DNA from: Streptomyces sp. 7-21
GTDB lineage: Bacteria > Actinomycetota > Actinomycetes > Streptomycetales > Streptomycetaceae
Length of the DNA stretch: 64,000 nucleotides
Direction of reading: 5' to 3'
Assembly (NCBI RefSeq): GCF_016741785.1
Contig: NZ_JAERRL010000003.1
Span: 186,001 to 250,000 of the forward strand
Positions 36,852 through 45,660 of the stretch are shown here, one piece after another. The notes under the pieces are model-generated. The model was not told where the DNA came from. It searched no databases and saw only the letters and a program-made list of their open reading frames with translations. Both the position numbers and the translations under genes were made by a program. Position 1 is the first letter of the stretch, and every line of letters starts with the position of its first letter.

Positions 36852-37874
36852 TCAGGACAGCCGGGTCCCGGCGGAGCGCAGGTCGGCGCACGCCTGGGTG
36901 ACGCGCTTGGCCATGCCCGCCTCGGCGAGCTTGCCCCAGCTGCGCGGGTCGTACGTCTTCTTGTTGCCGACCTCGCCGTCGACCTTCAGCACGCCGTCGT
37001 AGTTGGCGAACATGTGCCCGGCGATGGGCCGCGTGAAGGCGTACTGGGTGTCGGTGTCCAGGTTCATCTTCACGACGCCGTTGTCCAGCGCGGTCGCGAT
37101 CTCCTGCTTGGTGGAGCCGGAGCCGCCGTGGAAGACGAAGTCGAACGGGTCCCGCTTGCCGAACTTGGCACCCACACCGTCCTGCAGCTCGCGCAGCAGC
37201 TCCGGGCGCAGCACCACATTGCCCGGCTTGTAGACGCCGTGGACGTTGCCGAAGGACGCGGCCAGCAGGTAGCGGCCCTTCTCCCCCAGGCCCAGCGCCT
37301 CGGCGGTGCGCAGCGCGTCCTCGACGGTCGTGTACAGCTCGTCGTTGATCTCGTGGCTGATGCCGTCCTCCTCGCCGCCGGTCGGGGTGATCTCGACCTC
37401 GAGCACGATCTTCGCGGCGGCGGCCTGGGCCAGCAGCTCCTCGGCGATCGCCAGGTTGTCCTGGAGCGTCTCGGCGGAGCCGTCCCACATGTGGGACTGG
37501 AACAGCGGGTTCTCACCGCGCTTGACGCGCTCCGCGGAGAGGGCCAGCAGCGGGCGGACGTAGCCGTCGAGCTTGTCCTTGGGGCAGTGGTCGGTGTGCA
37601 GCGCGATGTTCACCGGGTACTTCTCGGCCACGATGTGCGCGAACTCCGCCAGCGCCCGCGCGCCGCTCACCATGTCCTTGTTGTACTGCCCGCCCAGGAA
37701 CTCGGCGCCGCCCGTGGAGATCTGGACGATGCCGTCGCTCTCCGCCTCGGCGAAGCCGCGCAGCGCCGCGTGCAGGGTCTGCGTCGAGGTGACGTTGATG
37801 GCCGGGTAGGCGAACTTGCCAGCCTTGGCCCGGTCGAGCATCTCGTTGTAGACCTCGGGGGTCGCGATGGGCAT
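36852..37874 (-). CDS. fba: Class II fructose-bisphosphate aldolase
   Basis: The 340-residue product cleaves fructose-1,6-bisphosphate to dihydroxyacetone phosphate and glyceraldehyde 3-phosphate in glycolysis. Class II, zinc-dependent: ALHTDHCPKDKLDGYV carries catalytic Asp and a Zn ligand; EVEITPTGGEEDG and the phosphate-binding FHGGSGS follow. The ATG at 37874 encodes MPIATPEVYNEML and has GAGGAG seven bases upstream; the longer open frame is leader. Lies downstream of pyrE after a 101-bp gap. Confidence 0.97.
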   Translation of the reverse strand: MPIATPEVYNEMLDRAKAGKFAYPAINVTSTQTLHAALRGFAEAESDGIVQISTGGAEFLGGQYNKDMVSGARALAEFAHIVAEKYPVNIALHTDHCPKDKLDGYVRPLLALSAERVKRGENPLFQSHMWDGSAETLQDNLAIAEELLAQAAAAKIVLEVEITPTGGEEDGISHEINDELYTTVEDALRTAEALGLGEKGRYLLAASFGNVHGVYKPGNVVLRPELLRELQDGVGAKFGKRDPFDFVFHGGSGSTKQEIATALDNGVVKMNLDTDTQYAFTRPIAGHMFANYDGVLKVDGEVGNKKTYDPRSWGKLAEAGMAKRVTQACADLRSAGTRLS

Positions 37875-37975
37875 CTGTCCGCTCCTCGTGAGTGTCCTCG
37901 TGAGTGTGCCGTGTGGGGCAGCAGGGCCCCGCGTGCGAGGGCCCACGTAACTGGGGGGGACGTCGTTGTCGCGCC

Positions 37976-38527
37976 CTATCCTCCCAGACCGAGATCCGAG
38001 GTTTCGAACGCCTGGCGGTACGGCAGCCCGGCCCCGGCGATCGCGGCGGCGGCGCCGCGCTCGACGATCACCGCGACGCCCACGACCTCGGCGCCCGCCT
38101 CCCGGGCCGCCTCGACCGCCGTCAGCGCCGAGCCGCCGGTCGTGGAGGTGTCCTCGACGATCAGCACCCGGCGGCCGGCGATGTCCGGCCCCTCGATGCG
38201 GCGCTGGAGGCCGTGTGTCTTGGCCGACTTGCGGACGACGAACGCGTCCAGCGCCCGGCCGCGCGCCGCCGCCGCGTGCAGCATCGCGGTGGCCACCGGG
38301 TCGGCGCCCAGCGTGAGGCCGCCGACGGCCTCGTAGTCCAGGTCGGCCGTCAGGTCCAGCATCACCTGGCCGACGAGCGGCGCGGCCTCGCCGTCGAGCG
38401 TCACGCGGCGCACGTCGATGTAGTAGTCGGACTCGGCTCCGGAGGAGAGCACGACGCGGCCGTGGACGACGGCCTTCTCCTTGATCTGGCGCAGCAGGCG
38501 GTCGCGCGCCTCGGTCACATCGCTCAT
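37976..38527 (-). CDS. pyrE: Orotate phosphoribosyltransferase
   Basis: A 183-residue type I PRTase, which makes OMP from orotate and PRPP in pyrimidine synthesis. PRPP loop VLIVEDTSTTGGS is clear; FVVRKSAKTHG supplies the catalytic Lys region. Length is normal. Separated by only 10 bp from the upstream epimerase gene, so they form a small operon; fba follows 101 bp downstream. The product is cytosolic. Confidence 0.97.
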   Translation of the reverse strand: MSDVTEARDRLLRQIKEKAVVHGRVVLSSGAESDYYIDVRRVTLDGEAAPLVGQVMLDLTADLDYEAVGGLTLGADPVATAMLHAAAARGRALDAFVVRKSAKTHGLQRRIEGPDIAGRRVLIVEDTSTTGGSALTAVEAAREAGAEVVGVAVIVERGAAAAIAGAGLPYRQAFETSDLGLGG

Positions 38528-38537
38528 GCCTGTGACC

Positions 38538-39362
38538 CTATGCGCTGGCCAGCCGCCGCCACGTCCAGGTGGTGGCGATCTCCAGGGGCTGGATGGGGGT
38601 GACGAGCCGCGGATGGGTGTTCAGGCCGTTCGGCGGGCCCGACTGCGGCTCGACGCACACCGCCTCGGGCACCTCGTCGTAGATCACGACCCACTCGGCG
38701 CGGCTGGTCACCGTCAGCTCCAGCTCGCCGGGCCAGGTCACGGTGACACGCACGCCGTCGGGCATGCCGAAGCAGTCATCCCACGGCCCCGGAGTGGGGG
38801 CGATCCGGCGGCCGGTCGGCAGGTGGTCCTCGCCGCGCTGCTCCTGCCAGGCGGCCTCGAAGGCCAGCTCGGCCGCCGCGCCGCCGGGGGTCAGCACCCG
38901 GTTGAACCACGGGTGCCAGCCCGCCTGCGCCGGGAACGAGTCGCCGCTGGTCTCCACGGCGAGGGTGAGGGTCAGGCTGCCGTCGTGCCCGTCCTGGCCG
39001 CCCGCGAGCTCGGCGGTCTGGGTGACCAGGCCGTCGTACGGCCAGGGATCGCCGAGCGGGCAGTCCAGAGTCGCCGAGGCGGGGCCGGCGGTGACGGCGC
39101 GCCAGGCGCGGTCGCGGACCGTGCCGTGGATGGCGTGGGGGCCGGCGTTCCGGGGCAGCTGGTGGGCGGTGGCGCCGTTGCGGAACCGGCCCTCCCGGGT
39201 GCGTCCGCACCAGGGGGCCATGATGAAGGAGCCGAACCGGTCGCCCTGGCGGAGCAGCTCCAGGCCGTCGACGCGCAGGGAGGTCATGCGGCCGCCGCGG
39301 CCAGGGCTGAGCGTGGCCTCGGCCCTGCCGGCGGCCAGGCGTATGTCGTCGTTCGTCGTCAC
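38538..39362 (-). CDS. Aldose 1-epimerase family protein
   Basis: A 274-residue galactose-mutarotase-like protein. RTREGRF near residue 53, HAIHG near 75 (catalytic His), FPAQAGWHPWF near 155 (second His) and YDEVPEAVCVEPQSGPPNG near 240 with the catalytic Glu match the family. The likely role is anomer conversion of a sugar; the substrate is unknown. Start at the GTG giving VTTNDDIRLA; the open frame upstream is Pro/Arg-rich junk. It overlaps no neighbour but lies 10 bp before pyrE. Confidence 0.88.
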   Translation of the reverse strand: MTTNDDIRLAAGRAEATLSPGRGGRMTSLRVDGLELLRQGDRFGSFIMAPWCGRTREGRFRNGATAHQLPRNAGPHAIHGTVRDRAWRAVTAGPASATLDCPLGDPWPYDGLVTQTAELAGGQDGHDGSLTLTLAVETSGDSFPAQAGWHPWFNRVLTPGGAAAELAFEAAWQEQRGEDHLPTGRRIAPTPGPWDDCFGMPDGVRVTVTWPGELELTVTSRAEWVVIYDEVPEAVCVEPQSGPPNGLNTHPRLVTPIQPLEIATTWTWRRLASA

Positions 39363-39424
39363 GGTCGCACGATAACGATCCGGTGTCGCCCCCGCCACGG
39401 CGGTCCGGCTGGCGGGGCCCCGGG

Positions 39425-40333
39425 TCAGCGGTGGCGGCGGAGGAGGCGGCGGGTGACCAGCACGGCCGTCGCGGCGGCGAGGGCGGCGACCGGGGCGGCC
39501 CACCGCAGCGTGGCCGCCTGGGCGGGCGTGCGGCCGGGCGGCGGCTCGGGGGCGTACCGGCCGCGGGGCGGCGCGTGGTCCACCTCCTCGGCGCTGCGGC
39601 CGATCATGGTGCGCCGGGCGAAGTCCGCCTCCGGCTCGACCGGCCGCTCGCTGGCGTACGCCTCGGCCACCTCCTCCGCGAGCGGGTCGGCGTCCGCGGC
39701 AGGCGCTGTGTCGGGCACTGTGTCGGGCACTGTGTCGGGCACTGTCTCGGGCCCTGTTCCGGTCACGGTCTCCGGCACTGCCTCGGGCGCGGTCTCCGGC
39801 GCGGGGATGCCGGGGATCGCCCGCTCGTTGTCGTCGGGCGCGCCGATGCCCCCGGCGGCCGGCGGCTGCGCCGGGGGCATGGGCTGCCCACCGGACGCCC
39901 GCTCCAGATCCTCGGCGAGCGCCGCGGCGAAGCGGTCGAGCAGGCGCCGCGCCGCCGCCTCCCGCTGCCGGGGCTCGAACGCGGCGAGGCGGCCCGAGGC
40001 TTCGACGGTGCCGGTGAACGCCAGCGTGGTGCCCGAGCCGTCCGGCACGGGCCTGGGCACGATGGTGAGCCGGAGGCTGACGGTGCCGCTGCCCCGCGAC
40101 TGGGTGCCCTCGCCGGTGACGGCGAAGCCCTCACCGCGTTCGACGAGGGAGAGCGTCCCACGGTAGGTGATGGTGGACGGGCCCACCCGCACCCGCAGCC
40201 GGCCGTCGGCGCCCGGCTCCCGCTCGCCCTCGCCGAGCCGGAGCCCCGGCACGCAGCGGGCGAGACGCGCGGGGTCGGCGAAGGCGCTCCGCACGGCGGT
40301 CACGGCAAATGGGACATAGACCTCGTGCTCCAT
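39425..40333 (-). CDS. SRPBCC (CoxG-like) domain protein with C-terminal membrane anchor
   Basis: A 302-residue protein. The N-terminal 150 residues match the START-like CoxG family (MEHEVYVPFAVTAVRSAFADP, then FTGTVEASGRLA), usually binding hydrophobic ligands. A middle linker has a 12-bp coding tandem repeat (39706-39765) giving ETVPDTVPDT repeats, and residues 275-295 form a membrane anchor ending RRLLRRHR. ATG 40333 chosen because the family sequence begins there. Downstream of the truncated SpeE-like gene by 32 bp on the same strand, so possibly cotranscribed. Confidence 0.8.
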   Translation of the reverse strand: MEHEVYVPFAVTAVRSAFADPARLARCVPGLRLGEGEREPGADGRLRVRVGPSTITYRGTLSLVERGEGFAVTGEGTQSRGSGTVSLRLTIVPRPVPDGSGTTLAFTGTVEASGRLAAFEPRQREAAARRLLDRFAAALAEDLERASGGQPMPPAQPPAAGGIGAPDDNERAIPGIPAPETAPEAVPETVTGTGPETVPDTVPDTVPDTAPAADADPLAEEVAEAYASERPVEPEADFARRTMIGRSAEEVDHAPPRGRYAPEPPPGRTPAQAATLRWAAPVAALAAATAVLVTRRLLRRHR

Positions 40334-40365
40334 GGCGCGGAGCCTACCCACCGCCCCGGCGCGGG

Positions 40366-41163
40366 TCACTCATTCCTCAGTCCTTCGTGCGTGCCCGGTG
40401 GTGCTTCCAGCTGCTCGGCCAGCATCCGGTCAGCCGCCCCTTCCAGCGGCGCGACCAGCAGGGACGAGGCGAGGAGCGTGAGCACGGCGGCGGCGTTCGT
40501 CAGCGCGAGGCGGCGGCGGACGCGCGGCGGGTGGTCGCCGCGGAACAGCCACAGCACGATGATGCCGCCGGCCAGCACGTTGATCACGCCGGTCAGCAGC
40601 GCGGCCGCCACCTCACCGAGCATCGGCAGCAGGAGGAAGGGGAACGCCAGGCCGCCGAGGAGCGCGCCGACGTAGTCCGCCGCGGACAGGTCGGCGACGG
40701 CGCGGCCGGGGTCCTGCTGGCGGATCCGCTGGATCAGCGTCATCAGCAGCGGCATCTCGGCGCCGATCAGCACGCCGATCGTCAGCGCGAGGCCGATGAG
40801 CACCGGCCGGGCCTCGCCGAAGAGCGCGAAGCACAGGTAGAGGGATATCGCCAGCGTCCCGCCTACCAGGGCGAGCAGGATCTCGATGACGCCGAAGCAG
40901 GCCGAGGCGGGGCCCTTGAGCCGCTTCGCGGCCAGCGACCCGATGCCCATGGCGAACACCATCAGCGACAGCACGACCGACGTCTGCGTGACGGTGTCGC
41001 CCAGGAGGTAGTCGGCCAGCGCGATGAGTTCCAGCTCGTAGATCAGGCCGCAGGCGGCGCAGACGAAGACGGCCAGCAGGACCAGGAACCGCGCCGCCGC
41101 CGCGGGGACGGGCAGGTCGGCGGCGGGCGGCCGCTCGGCCTTGGGCGGGTACGTCTCGATCAT
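40366..41163 (-). CDS. Truncated polyamine synthase-like membrane protein (membrane half only)
   Basis: A 265-residue protein with about seven membrane segments ([20 protein letters not shown], then [39 protein letters not shown]). This matches the N-terminal membrane half of the Streptomyces spermidine-synthase-like proteins (about 550 residues; motif [20 protein letters not shown]). The methyltransferase-fold catalytic half is absent: the frame stops soon after the last helix and the next gene starts 32 bp on. It could be a pseudogene or a membrane protein with a new role. It starts at ATG 41163; GTG 41172 is an alternative. Confidence 0.75.
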   Translation of the reverse strand: MIETYPPKAERPPAADLPVPAAAARFLVLLAVFVCAACGLIYELELIALADYLLGDTVTQTSVVLSLMVFAMGIGSLAAKRLKGPASACFGVIEILLALVGGTLAISLYLCFALFGEARPVLIGLALTIGVLIGAEMPLLMTLIQRIRQQDPGRAVADLSAADYVGALLGGLAFPFLLLPMLGEVAAALLTGVINVLAGGIIVLWLFRGDHPPRVRRRLALTNAAAVLTLLASSLLVAPLEGAADRMLAEQLEAPPGTHEGLRNE

Positions 41164-41234
41164 GCTGTGCACGTTACGTTACTCTGCGCGTTCATCCTGT
41201 CACCCACAGGAGTGGGATTCGGCGGCGGTGTACG

Positions 41235-41750
41235 TCAAGTCCCGTGCGGCTCAGGGCTGATGCGCGTGCGGGTGGCGACCAGACGCCGCTCCTGGGGGTA
41301 GGCATGCCACGTGCGCCATTGGATCTGTCCGTCACCGCACTGAGCGAGAAGGGCGGTGAACGCGTGGGGATCACCGGGGAACACGCCCGCGAGGCCGTGG
41401 GGATGCTCGGCGACGAGCGCCAGCAGCTCCTGCGCCCGCCCCGCGAACGAGCCGGCGCTCAAACTCTCCACGCGCGCGGCGAACTCGTACGCGAGGTTGC
41501 CCAGGCGCTTGGAGACCCCCAGCGGGAGCGGGGTGCTGCTACCCGGCATGCACGCGACGGTTTCGGAGCAGGTACCCTCCGACCGGTCGACGAATACCTG
41601 GTGGGAGGCGCCGAGCACCCGCAGCTGGATACGCCCGCCCCTCAGTTCGAGGTCGAGGGTGGCCAGGGAGGGCAAGGGCTCCCGGTCCAGCGCCCACGCC
41701 AGGTCGTTGGCTCGGGTGTCAGTGAACGAGGTTTGGATCGTGGTGAGCAT
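41235..41750 (-). CDS. DUF2617 family protein
   Basis: A 171-residue soluble protein with the DUF2617 look: TSFTDTRANDLAWALDREPL at the N terminus, LELRGGRIQLRVLGASHQVF, ETVACMPG, a central LAYEFAARVESLSAG and QIQWRTWHAYP near the C terminus. Function is unknown. As I recall, it commonly lies before a spermidine-synthase-like gene in Streptomyces, as here. Confidence 0.85.
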   Translation of the reverse strand: MLTTIQTSFTDTRANDLAWALDREPLPSLATLDLELRGGRIQLRVLGASHQVFVDRSEGTCSETVACMPGSSTPLPLGVSKRLGNLAYEFAARVESLSAGSFAGRAQELLALVAEHPHGLAGVFPGDPHAFTALLAQCGDGQIQWRTWHAYPQERRLVATRTRISPEPHGT

Positions 41751-42204
41751 GGGTCGGCTCCCGCATGCACGCAGTGGGGTACGGTGCGGACCCGCCCCTC
41801 GGGGCCGGGAAGCCCCTCAAGGCCGGTCGGCCGCCGGGCCGTTGCCGCTCTGGATGACGTCCAGGGCGCCGGACCCGGACACGGGATCACCGAATCACGG
41901 AACATGCCGCTCCCACAGCGATTTTACCCAATCTCACCAAGTTTCCATCGTGTCGGGGACGGGGTAGGTCTGGTGTTCTCCGCCAGCTTGCCCGCATTAC
42001 GAACAGGTGTGCACGGTTTACGCGCGTACCGTGCCGATTTCTGCCGAGTTTGTCCCCGTTTGAGGCGGTATTCCGATCACAGCTCGGACTGGTTCACATC
42101 TCGGCTGCACAACGGTCACCCATGCACACTTGTTCGCGCCAGATTCTGTGAGGAAGCTCTGCGCAACTTCACACCAGAAGTCACTTACCGCGGAAGGCCC
42201 GAAG
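41751..42204. other. 454-bp divergent region upstream of the oligopeptide operon
   Basis: No gene is visible. The region holds the promoter(s) of the peptide operon and of the DUF2617 gene, and an inverted repeat GCACGGT (42011-42017) and ACCGTGC (42028-42034) with a 10-nt spacer about 170 bp upstream of the lipoprotein start. Confidence 0.55.
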
Positions 42205-43962
42205 ATGACCCGATTCGGCACAACGTCGAAGATCCTCGCGGCCACGCTCGGAGGGGCCTTGGTGCTCTCCGCGTGTGGCGGCGGGGATGACGACGGCGGA
42301 GACGACGGCGGCAACGCTGCCGGCGGCTCCGTCATCACGCTTGCGGAAGCACAGCCCTTCCAGAGCTACAACAACACCACAGCGGCCGCGAACTCCTCGA
42401 TGAACAGCACCGTGATGAACTGGGTGATCACGGGGTTCTGGTACTTCGGGGGCGGCGACGGCGCCCTGACCCCCAACGAGGAGTTCGGCACCTACGAGAA
42501 GACCTCCGACGACCCGCTCACCGTTGAGTACCACATCAACGAGGAGGCGGCCTGGTCGGACGGCGAGCCGATCGACTGCGACGACGTGCTGCTGTGGTGG
42601 ACCGCCCAGAGCGGCGCCATGGACGGCCTGTTCTCCGCCATCGGCACCGAGGGCATCGAGAACACCGAGATGCCCGACTGCCAGCCCGGCGACAAGTCGT
42701 TCACCCTCGTCTACGACCAGCCGTTCGCCGACTGGGCCGCCAACGGCCCCAGCCACGGCAACGAGTCGTTCATGCCGGCCCACGTCGTGGCCGAGCAGGG
42801 CGGCCTGAGCACCGAGGAGTTCCTGACCGCGCTCCAGGAGCAGGACCGCGACGCCCTGGAGGAGGCCGCGCAGTTCTTCAACGAGGGCTGGGTGATCGAG
42901 GGCAGCCTGCCCGACCCGTCGCTCATCCCGTCGGCCGGCCCGTACATGCTCTCCGACTTCGTCGAGGGCCAGTCGGTCACGCTGACCCGTAACGAGAACT
43001 ACTGGGGCACGCCGGGTGCCGCCGACACGATCGTGATCCGCACGATCCCGGAGGAGGGCCAGGTCCAGGCCCTGCAGAACGGCGAGGTCGACGTCATCCA
43101 CCCGCAGCCGACCGTCGACCTGGTCAGCCAGATCGAGCAGGCCGCGCAGGCCGGCAACATCGAGTACGAGGTGGGCGACCAGTACACCTACGAGCACCTC
43201 GACTTCAACTTCGACGAGGGCGTCTTCGCGGACAACCTCGAGCTGCGCCGGGCGTTCTCGCTGTGCGTGCCGCGTGAGCAGATCGTCGAGAACCTGATCC
43301 GCCCGGTGGTCCCGGACGCCGAGGTCAAGAACGTCCGCAACGTCGCGCCGTGGGACCCGGGCTACGACATCGCCGAGGAGGCCGTGGCCGAGCAGGCGAC
43401 CGAGTACGGCACGCAGGACATCGAGCGCGCCCGCGAGATCCTGGAGCAGGAGGACGCCGTCGGCACCACCGTCCGCCTCCAGACCCTGGACATCCAGCGC
43501 CGCAACGACACCGGCCAGATGATCAAGGCCGCCTGCGACGAGGCCGGGTTCAACGTCGAGTTCTCCTCCGACGCCGACTTCTTCGACACGTCCGGCGGCC
43601 TGTCCCAGGGCACCTTCGACGTGGCGATGTACGCCTGGATCGGCTCCTCGCTGGTCTCCGGCTGGCTGTCGACGTACGCCACCGTGGACGAGTGCTCCGC
43701 GGCGGGCAAGGGCAACAACAACGGCTGCTACAGCAACCCGGAGGTGGACGAGCTCCTCGAGGAGGTCATGCTGACCACCGAGCCCGAGGAGACGCACCGG
43801 ATCGTCGCCGACATCGAGCGCATCCTCTGGGAGGACATGGTCACCATCCCGCTGTTCCAGCACCCGGGCATCACCGCCTGGTCCAGCCAGGTCGAGAACG
43901 TCGTGCCCGACCCGAGCCAGACCGGCGTCGTCTGGAACATGCCGGAGTGGTCAAAGGCCTGA
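42205..43962 (+). CDS. Oligopeptide ABC transporter substrate-binding lipoprotein
   Basis: A 585-residue secreted lipoprotein. Basic start, hydrophobic core and lipobox LVLSAC end in the lipidated Cys, followed by an acidic Gly/Asp linker. The rest is a family 5 (OppA/DppA type) binding protein: DPLTVEYHINEEAAWSDG, the LVYDQPFADW segment and FSLCVPREQIVENL. The ATG at 42205 has GGAAGG seven bases upstream; the open frame before it is leader. It is the first gene of a five-gene transporter operon. The ligand, probably peptides or peptide-like compounds, is not known. Confidence 0.92.
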   Translation: MTRFGTTSKILAATLGGALVLSACGGGDDDGGDDGGNAAGGSVITLAEAQPFQSYNNTTAAANSSMNSTVMNWVITGFWYFGGGDGALTPNEEFGTYEKTSDDPLTVEYHINEEAAWSDGEPIDCDDVLLWWTAQSGAMDGLFSAIGTEGIENTEMPDCQPGDKSFTLVYDQPFADWAANGPSHGNESFMPAHVVAEQGGLSTEEFLTALQEQDRDALEEAAQFFNEGWVIEGSLPDPSLIPSAGPYMLSDFVEGQSVTLTRNENYWGTPGAADTIVIRTIPEEGQVQALQNGEVDVIHPQPTVDLVSQIEQAAQAGNIEYEVGDQYTYEHLDFNFDEGVFADNLELRRAFSLCVPREQIVENLIRPVVPDAEVKNVRNVAPWDPGYDIAEEAVAEQATEYGTQDIERAREILEQEDAVGTTVRLQTLDIQRRNDTGQMIKAACDEAGFNVEFSSDADFFDTSGGLSQGTFDVAMYAWIGSSLVSGWLSTYATVDECSAAGKGNNNGCYSNPEVDELLEEVMLTTEPEETHRIVADIERILWEDMVTIPLFQHPGITAWSSQVENVVPDPSQTGVVWNMPEWSKA

Positions 43963-44032
43963 TCCCGGCCCGGTGACGGCCCGGTCCGCCCCCCGGTGCG
44001 ACCGGGCCGCACGCCCCTCCGGACAATGACAC

Positions 44033-44065
44033 GCGGGGCCGGGGAAACGCTTTCCCCGGCCCCGC
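44033..44065 (+). terminator. Strong hairpin between lipoprotein and first permease genes
   Basis: A perfect 15-bp stem (44033-44047 with 44051-44065) with a CGC loop, 70 nt past the lipoprotein stop. It probably causes partial termination or protects the upstream mRNA, giving more binding protein than permease. Confidence 0.75.
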
Positions 44066-44130
44066 TGTCCCGTACGTCCCGTCCGACCGCCCGCACACGC
44101 ACTCACCAACCCTTCTCAGGAGTCAGCCCA

Positions 44131-45648
44131 ATGCTCGTCTTCATCGTGCGGCGGCTCTTCGTCTCGATATGGGTCTTCCTCGTCTCCACGGTCGTGATCT
44201 TCTTCCTCGCGACCAACGTCCGCGACCCCCTGGCCGATGCCAGGCAGCTCCCGGACGGGACGCGGGAGGCCGTGATGGCCGACATCACCGAACGCATGAG
44301 ACTCGACGAGCCGGTGATCGCCCGTTACTTCTACTGGCTGGGTGACGCCCTGACCGGTGACCTCGGCGAGAACCGCCAAGGGCTGAGCGTGAACTCCATG
44401 CTGGAGAGCGCGTTCACCGCCACCCTCCAGCTCGTCACCGGCGCCACCGTCCTGGCGATCGTCTTCGGCATCACCATCGGCGTGATCTCCGCCCTGCGCC
44501 AGTACAGCGCGCTGGACCAGGGCGTGACCTTCCTGGCCTTCGTCTGCTTCTCGCTCCCGTCGTTCTGGATCGCCACGCTGCTGAAGTCTTTCCTCGCCCT
44601 GGACTTCAACGACTGGCTGGCCGACCCGCACATATCCGTGCCGTTCCTGGTCGGCATAGCCCTGGTCAGCGGGCTCATCGGCGGCGGCCTCGTGGTCGGC
44701 AGCCGCACCACCCGCCTGACCGTCTTCGCCGGAACGGCGCTCTTCTCCGGAGCGGTCTTCGCGTTCCTGTCCGCCACCGAGTGGTTCGCCAGCCCCAGCC
44801 TCGGCCTGGCCGTCATCGCGGTGACCGCCGTCGGGGCCGCCGCCGGGTTCACCGCCCTCATCAGCGGACTCGGCTGGCATCCGCCGTTCCAGGCCGCGCT
44901 CGCCGCCGCCGGGCTCGGCATCGCCGCCTACTTCGCGACCGGGCCGGTCCTCGACAACCCGACGCTGCTGACGATCTTCGGCCTCGCCGTCCTCACCGCC
45001 GCGGTCTGCTTCGGCGTCGGCTGGGTGCTCGGCGGCGAGCTGCACCGGCGCTCCGCGATCCCCGCCGCCATGCTGACGGGCCTGTTCACCGGCGGGCTGA
45101 TCTTCACCGACCGGATGCTCAGCTCGTTCGACGACTACAGCGCGACCGTCGCCGGGCGGCCGATCTCCACCATCGGCGCCGAAACCCCCAACTACCCGCA
45201 CGGGGACAACTTCTGGCTCAGCGGCCTCGACTCGTTCGGCCACCTGGCGCTGCCCACGCTGGCGCTGGTGCTGCTGTCGATGGCCCAGTACTCCCGCTAC
45301 ACCCGGGCCAGCATGCTGGAGGTCATGAACCAGGACTACGTGCGGACCGCGCGCGCCAAGGGCCTGCCCGAGCGCACGGTCATCACGCGCCACGTCCTGC
45401 GGAACGGCCTGATCCCGGTGACCACGCTCGGCGCCTACGACATCGGAACCATCCTGGGCGGCGCCGTCGTCACCGAGACGGCCTTCGGCTGGCGCGCCAT
45501 GGGCACGCTGCTGCTGGAAGGCATCCAGCAGGGCGACCCCATGCCGATCATGGCGTTCTTCCTGGTCGCCGGCGGTTCGATCGTGCTGTTCAACATGATC
45601 GCCGACATCGCCTACGCGTTCCTCGACCCCCGTATCCGGCTGTCGTAG
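44131..45648 (+). CDS. Oligopeptide ABC transporter permease, OppB-like with extra membrane block
   Basis: A 505-residue permease, against about 310-330 in ordinary OppB. The N-terminal helix MLVFIVRRLFVSIWVFLVST and the C-terminal EAA loop (YVRTARAKGLPERTVITRHV followed by LIPVTTLG) are standard. Between roughly residues 160 and 350 is an insertion with about six hydrophobic helices (e.g. FLVGIALVSGLIGGGLVVG, LLTIFGLAVLTAAVCFGVG). ATG 44131 has CAGGAG eight bases upstream. It is followed after 12 bp by the second permease. Confidence 0.92.
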   Translation: MLVFIVRRLFVSIWVFLVSTVVIFFLATNVRDPLADARQLPDGTREAVMADITERMRLDEPVIARYFYWLGDALTGDLGENRQGLSVNSMLESAFTATLQLVTGATVLAIVFGITIGVISALRQYSALDQGVTFLAFVCFSLPSFWIATLLKSFLALDFNDWLADPHISVPFLVGIALVSGLIGGGLVVGSRTTRLTVFAGTALFSGAVFAFLSATEWFASPSLGLAVIAVTAVGAAAGFTALISGLGWHPPFQAALAAAGLGIAAYFATGPVLDNPTLLTIFGLAVLTAAVCFGVGWVLGGELHRRSAIPAAMLTGLFTGGLIFTDRMLSSFDDYSATVAGRPISTIGAETPNYPHGDNFWLSGLDSFGHLALPTLALVLLSMAQYSRYTRASMLEVMNQDYVRTARAKGLPERTVITRHVLRNGLIPVTTLGAYDIGTILGGAVVTETAFGWRAMGTLLLEGIQQGDPMPIMAFFLVAGGSIVLFNMIADIAYAFLDPRIRLS

Positions 45649-45660
45649 AAGGAGACCGAC

